Shown: one piece after another, positions 4,847 through 7,323 of the stretch
Numbering within the stretch: position 1 is the first letter of the stretch
Layout: each line of letters starts with the position of its first letter
Program-made: the position numbers and the translations under genes
The notes under the pieces: model-generated
What the model was told of the DNA's origin: nothing
The model's database searches: none
What the model saw: only the letters and a program-made list of their open reading frames with translations
Assembly: GCA_023393755.1 (NCBI GenBank)
Contig: JAEXCA010000193.1
Location: 1 to 7,323 of the forward strand
DNA length: 7,323 nt
Direction: 5' to 3'
Origin: Actinomycetes bacterium
GTDB lineage: Bacteria; Actinomycetota; Actinomycetes; Propionibacteriales; Propionibacteriaceae

Positions 4847-5641
4847 ATGAGAACCTTCGTGAAATCGGGACCGAACCCACTCGGAGAGGCGGCCGGGCTG
4901 CGCTGGCTCGCCGAAGCCGAGGACGGCGGCGGCGCCCACAGCGCACGCGTGGTCGCCGTGGACGAGCGACGGCTGGAGATCGAGTACGTCCAGCAGGCGC
5001 GGCCGAGTGTCGGCCTGGCCCGCGCCTTCGGCCGCGCGCTGGCGCACACCCATGCCACCGGCGCGCCCTGGTGGGGTTGCCCGCCCGCCGGCTGGGCCGG
5101 TCCGGCCTGGGTCGGGAACTCCCGCACCCCGTTGGTGCTGGACGCCGCCGCGGCTCCGGCCTCCTGGGGCGAGTTCTACGCCGCCTGCCGGATCGAGCCG
5201 TTCGCCCGCCGGTTGCGCGACCGGGAGACGATCGGTGCGCGGGAGACCGCGATCTTCGCCCGCCTTTCCGAGCGACTGGCCAGCGGCGACCTGACCAGCC
5301 CCCAGCCGCAGGCAGTGCGGCAGTCCGGCCACGAGGTCGCCCGGGTTCACGGGGACATGTGGGCGGGCAACGTGCTCTACGACGGCTCGGCCACCGGGGC
5401 GACGCTGATCGATCCGATGGCGCACGGCGGACATGCCGAGACCGACCTGGCGACGCTGTCGGTCTTCGGATTCCCCCATCTCGACGACGTGTACGCCGGG
5501 TACGACGAGGAGTCCCCGCTGGCCGAGGGCTGGCGCGACCGGATCGGCCTGCACCAGTTGGGCATCGTGATCATGCACGCGGTTCTCTTCGGCGGCAGCT
5601 ACCTGGGTTCCTCGCTGCGCCTCGCGCGGTCCTACCTCTGA
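4847..5641 (+). CDS. Fructosamine kinase-family phosphotransferase (264 aa)
   Basis: Aminoglycoside-phosphotransferase-like kinase of the fructosamine/ketosamine kinase family, whose members phosphorylate sugar adducts on amines, part of protein or amine deglycation. The catalytic loop HGDMWAGN (168-175) holds D170 and N175, and IDPMAHGGHAETD (188-200) supplies the metal-binding D189. K6 in TFVKSG looks like the ATP-anchoring lysine and E14 like its helix-C partner. The protein therefore begins almost at that lysine and lacks the glycine-rich strands before it. Short actinobacterial members may be like this, or the 5' end may have been lost to the repeat DNA directly upstream. GTG at 4835 is in frame but overlaps the putative -10 box, so ATG 4847 is preferred. 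The next gene starts 10 bases after the stop, suggesting one transcript. Family is solid; the substrate is inferred. Confidence 0.85.
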   Translation: MRTFVKSGPNPLGEAAGLRWLAEAEDGGGAHSARVVAVDERRLEIEYVQQARPSVGLARAFGRALAHTHATGAPWWGCPPAGWAGPAWVGNSRTPLVLDAAAAPASWGEFYAACRIEPFARRLRDRETIGARETAIFARLSERLASGDLTSPQPQAVRQSGHEVARVHGDMWAGNVLYDGSATGATLIDPMAHGGHAETDLATLSVFGFPHLDDVYAGYDEESPLAEGWRDRIGLHQLGIVIMHAVLFGGSYLGSSLRLARSYL

Positions 5642-5651
5642 CAGCCCTGCC

Positions 5652-7025
5652 ATGCAGCCGCGCATCCTGACCGTCGGACACTCCACGCACCCGATCGAGG
5701 AGTTCCTGGAGTTGTTGCGTGGCGCCGGTGTGACCCGGGTGGTCCACGTCCGGACACTCGCCGGCTCGCGTCACAACCCGCAGTTCAACCAGGAGAACCT
5801 CGCCCCCAGCCTCGAAGCGGCGGGGATCGCCTACCTCCGCGAGCAACGCCTGGGCGGGCTTCGCAAGGCCACCGTCGCCGTCGACCCCGAGGTGAACGGA
5901 TTCTGGGAGAACCAGAGTTTCCACCGCTACGCCGACTATGCCCTCGGCACGAGCTTCGCCGTGGACCTGGCCACCTTCACCAGCGGCGACCTCACCGCCA
6001 CCCTGGAGAACATCCTCGCCCGCACCGACGAGACGACCTCGGCCACCACCCTCGCCCGGCAGGCGACCGACCCGGCCCGGCAGCTCGGCGTCCAGGTCAC
6101 CAGGTACTCCGACGCGCTCACCGCCGCCGCAGAACAGCACCTCGGCCCGGCCTACCTTGCGAACCTGGAAGCGCAGGCCGACCAGTTGGTGCTGTGGCTC
6201 AGCGCCGAACCTGCGTGGCCCACGCTGCGCGGCCACCTCATCCAGTTCGCAACGCACGGGCACGACCCCCTGGTGGTGCTCCGCGACGCCCTCGCCCAGG
6301 GCGACCTCGGCACGGCCGACGACCCGGCCGCCGTCCTCGACTGGCGCATCGACCCGACCCGGCACCTGCCCACCGGACCGCTGCCCTGGCTCCCCGGCGT
6401 CCCCCAACGACTGGCCGAAGACCCGGCATGGGGGCCGTACCTGACCGCCCGCGCCGAGCTGGTGGGTGAGCTGGCCAGCCGGGTTCGCGCCACCCCGATC
6501 GACGTCGACCAGCCGCCGGAGTGGTTGGCCACCCCGCGGGAACCGATGCCGCTTCGCCTCGTCCAGGACGTGCAGGTGTGGCGGGCCGCGACCGGCACGC
6601 CCGACCATGACCTGCGTCCCACCGGCGGCGCGGCAGCCACAGCGGCTTCGGCCCGCGAACAGCGACGCCTGGACGCAGGGCTGTCCCGGGTCGGCATGCC
6701 CGACATCGCGCCGTGGTGGGAGCAGCTCGCACCCCTGGCGCCGCACATCGCCCGCGACCCCGAGATCCGCCAGCTCGCGGTCTGGCTGGACGGAATGGCC
6801 GGCGAAGGAATCGACGTCACCAGCATGCTCGACGCCGCCATCAAGGACGGACCCCTGCCCGTCGACCACACCCTCGCCGCCCTCAACTACCGGCTGGAAC
6901 GCCACCACCCGAGCCTGCGGTACGGCTGGCCACCGCTCCCCGAGCAGGCAGGCGGCCCGCGTCCGCCCCGACCGGAGGACCTCCCCAGCCACCGACCGCG
7001 TCCCGGACGCGGCACCGGCTTCTGA
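5652..7025 (+). CDS. Chimeric ORF: DUF488 N-terminal part fused to MobF/TraA relaxase C-terminal part (457 aa)
   Basis: Residues 1 to about 103 are a DUF488 domain: ILTVGHSTHPIEEFLELL, then SRHNPQFNQENLAPSLEAAG, a LGGLR motif and FHRYADYALGTSFA. The family is normally about 170-190 residues and the C-terminal half, with its CHR motif, is missing. From about residue 104 the protein continues as the C-terminal region of actinobacterial TrwC/TraA-like conjugative relaxases, recognised by EPAWPTLRGHL (186-196), DDPAAVLDWRIDPT (223-236), GPLPWLPGVPQRLA (242-255) and DPAWGPYLTARAELV (257-271). The relaxase and helicase domains that normally precede this are absent, as are Walker motifs, so transfer activity is not expected. 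Two conserved DUF488 residues also look altered (H32 in VHVRT, A37 in LAGSR). No clear ribosome binding site precedes ATG 5652; coupling to the kinase gene ending at 5641 is possible. It may be a decayed pseudogene, a real fusion or a misassembly. Confidence 0.75.
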   Translation: MQPRILTVGHSTHPIEEFLELLRGAGVTRVVHVRTLAGSRHNPQFNQENLAPSLEAAGIAYLREQRLGGLRKATVAVDPEVNGFWENQSFHRYADYALGTSFAVDLATFTSGDLTATLENILARTDETTSATTLARQATDPARQLGVQVTRYSDALTAAAEQHLGPAYLANLEAQADQLVLWLSAEPAWPTLRGHLIQFATHGHDPLVVLRDALAQGDLGTADDPAAVLDWRIDPTRHLPTGPLPWLPGVPQRLAEDPAWGPYLTARAELVGELASRVRATPIDVDQPPEWLATPREPMPLRLVQDVQVWRAATGTPDHDLRPTGGAAATAASAREQRRLDAGLSRVGMPDIAPWWEQLAPLAPHIARDPEIRQLAVWLDGMAGEGIDVTSMLDAAIKDGPLPVDHTLAALNYRLERHHPSLRYGWPPLPEQAGGPRPPRPEDLPSHRPRPGRGTGF

Positions 7026-7062
7026 ACGCCTGAACCGACCGACCGAAAAGGAGCACCGCCAC

Positions 7063-7275
7063 ATGTCCGCCCAACGATCCCCCGAGCCCATCGAATACCT
7101 CACCCCGCGCGAGGCGGCCGACCGGTACCACGTCAACCCGATGACCCTCCGGCGCCGAATCCGCTCCGGCGACCTGCCCGCCGTCCGTTGCGGCACACGT
7201 CTCATCCGCGTCCCCGTGCGGGCGCTGGAGGAGCTGTTCACGCCCGTGCCCAACTCCACCTGGTGGGGCGCCTGA
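7063..7275 (+). CDS. Excisionase-like small helix-turn-helix DNA-binding protein (70 aa)
   Basis: Compact winged-helix protein of the excisionase/MerR-like HTH class found on actinobacterial mobile elements. EYLTPREAADRYHVNPMTLR (11-30) is the helix-turn-helix, and RRIRSGDLPAVRCGTRLIRV (31-50) carries the second helix and the wing. The role by family is to bind next to the attachment site and direct the integrase toward excision, or to regulate it. The start is well supported: AAGGAG at 7048-7053 lies 9 bases before the ATG, the best plus-strand ribosome binding site in the window. It follows the relaxase fragment by 37 bases. It is intact, unlike the relaxase, so it may still be expressed. 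A purely regulatory AlpA-like role is an alternative. Confidence 0.85.
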   Translation: MSAQRSPEPIEYLTPREAADRYHVNPMTLRRRIRSGDLPAVRCGTRLIRVPVRALEELFTPVPNSTWWGA

Positions 7276-7286
7276 CCTGTCCCGCA

Positions 7287-7299
7287 CCCCGAGACGGGG
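7287..7299 (+). terminator. Possible hairpin after the excisionase-like gene
   Basis: CCCCG (7287-7291) pairs with CGGGG (7295-7299) across an AGA loop, 12 bases after the stop codon. The surrounding C-rich and G-rich arms allow a longer imperfect stem. No T-run follows. If an integrase gene follows in the same operon this would be read-through DNA. Confidence 0.35.
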
Positions 7300-7310
7300 C
7301 GGGGCCCGGC

Positions 7311-7323
7311 GGGGGGGGGGGGG
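7311..7323. other. Terminal run of 13 G: probable contig-end artefact
   Basis: The window ends in 13 consecutive G residues after GGGGCCCGGC. Such runs at a contig edge are typical of poly-G read tails from two-colour Illumina chemistry that have been built into an assembly. A genuine G-tract cannot be excluded. Bases from about 7300 onward should be treated with caution. Confidence 0.6.

Larger units (their letters stand above)
5961..7323 (+). mobile_element. Remnant or edge of an integrative conjugative element
   Basis: From about 5961 the content switches from chromosomal genes to conjugation genes: the 3' part of a MobF-type relaxase gene, then an excisionase-like HTH gene in the same direction. 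In actinobacterial integrative elements the excisionase gene is typically followed by the integrase gene, which would lie beyond the window. The left boundary is placed where DUF488 similarity ends and is good to perhaps 30 bases. I see no direct repeat or att core there, since the partner end is not in view. The boundary falls inside two coding sequences at once, which is unusual for a normal att site and suggests deletion, recombination or assembly error. Confidence 0.6.

Noticed and set aside
5571..7259. A 562-codon minus-strand frame opposite the DUF488-relaxase ORF and the excisionase gene
   Set aside because: It spans three clearly coding plus-strand genes, is Gly/Arg/Val-rich with no domain I can recognise, and arises from GC bias. 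It does show that absence of stops alone is weak evidence in this window.
1..7323. tRNA, rRNA or other structured RNA genes, including a tRNA att site near 5961
   Set aside because: No cloverleaf, conserved tRNA loop sequence or rRNA segment was seen on either strand by eye; a tRNA-scanning program would be the decisive test.

Overview
The window is high-GC (roughly 70% by eye), with strongly G/C-biased third codon positions, hairpins lacking U-tracts, a probable leaderless start and TANNNT-like -10 boxes. All of this points to an actinobacterium; a propionibacterial-type genome is a guess. The last 13 bases are an unbroken run of G, so the right edge is probably the end of a draft contig and the final bases may be a sequencing artefact.

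Left part (1-2992). A cytochrome P450 (9-1205) is followed by a poorly occupied stretch of about 440 bases that holds at most two small minus-strand ORFs, one antisense to the P450 tail. Next come a small lipoprotein (1648-1932) and an unrecognised 188-residue helical protein (1979-2545). These are collinear and 46 bases apart, so they may be co-transcribed. A minus-strand Nudix hydrolase (2591-2992) converges on them.

Middle part (2993-4846). The 304-base divergent region between the Nudix gene and the transporter contains a 23-codon ORF (3124-3195). It encodes three Cys within a DLCRxxSAxC pattern, the signature of actinobacterial cysteine-responsive leader peptides. It precedes a DAACS-family symporter (3297-4661) whose re-entrant-loop motif (KMDGCAAIYPA) partly recalls bacterial cystine symporters, and which lacks two residues that bind sodium in the archaeal aspartate transporter GltPh. 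Together they suggest a cysteine-regulated cystine or acidic amino-acid uptake gene, and they are the most interesting unit in the window. A strong hairpin ends the gene. Two copies of a dispersed-repeat sequence, CCCTGAGCCTGTCGAAGGG, follow, exactly 60 bases apart.

Right part (4847-7323). A short fructosamine-kinase-like phosphotransferase (4847-5641) lies 10 bases upstream of a chimeric ORF (5652-7025). That ORF starts as a DUF488 protein and after about 103 residues continues in frame as the C-terminal part of an actinobacterial MobF/TraA-type conjugative relaxase. An excisionase-like small HTH protein (7063-7275) follows with a good ribosome binding site. This reads as the eroded edge of an integrative conjugative element that joined or replaced the second half of a chromosomal DUF488 gene. 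A misassembly at the junction must be excluded. The integrase expected beyond the excisionase is outside the window.
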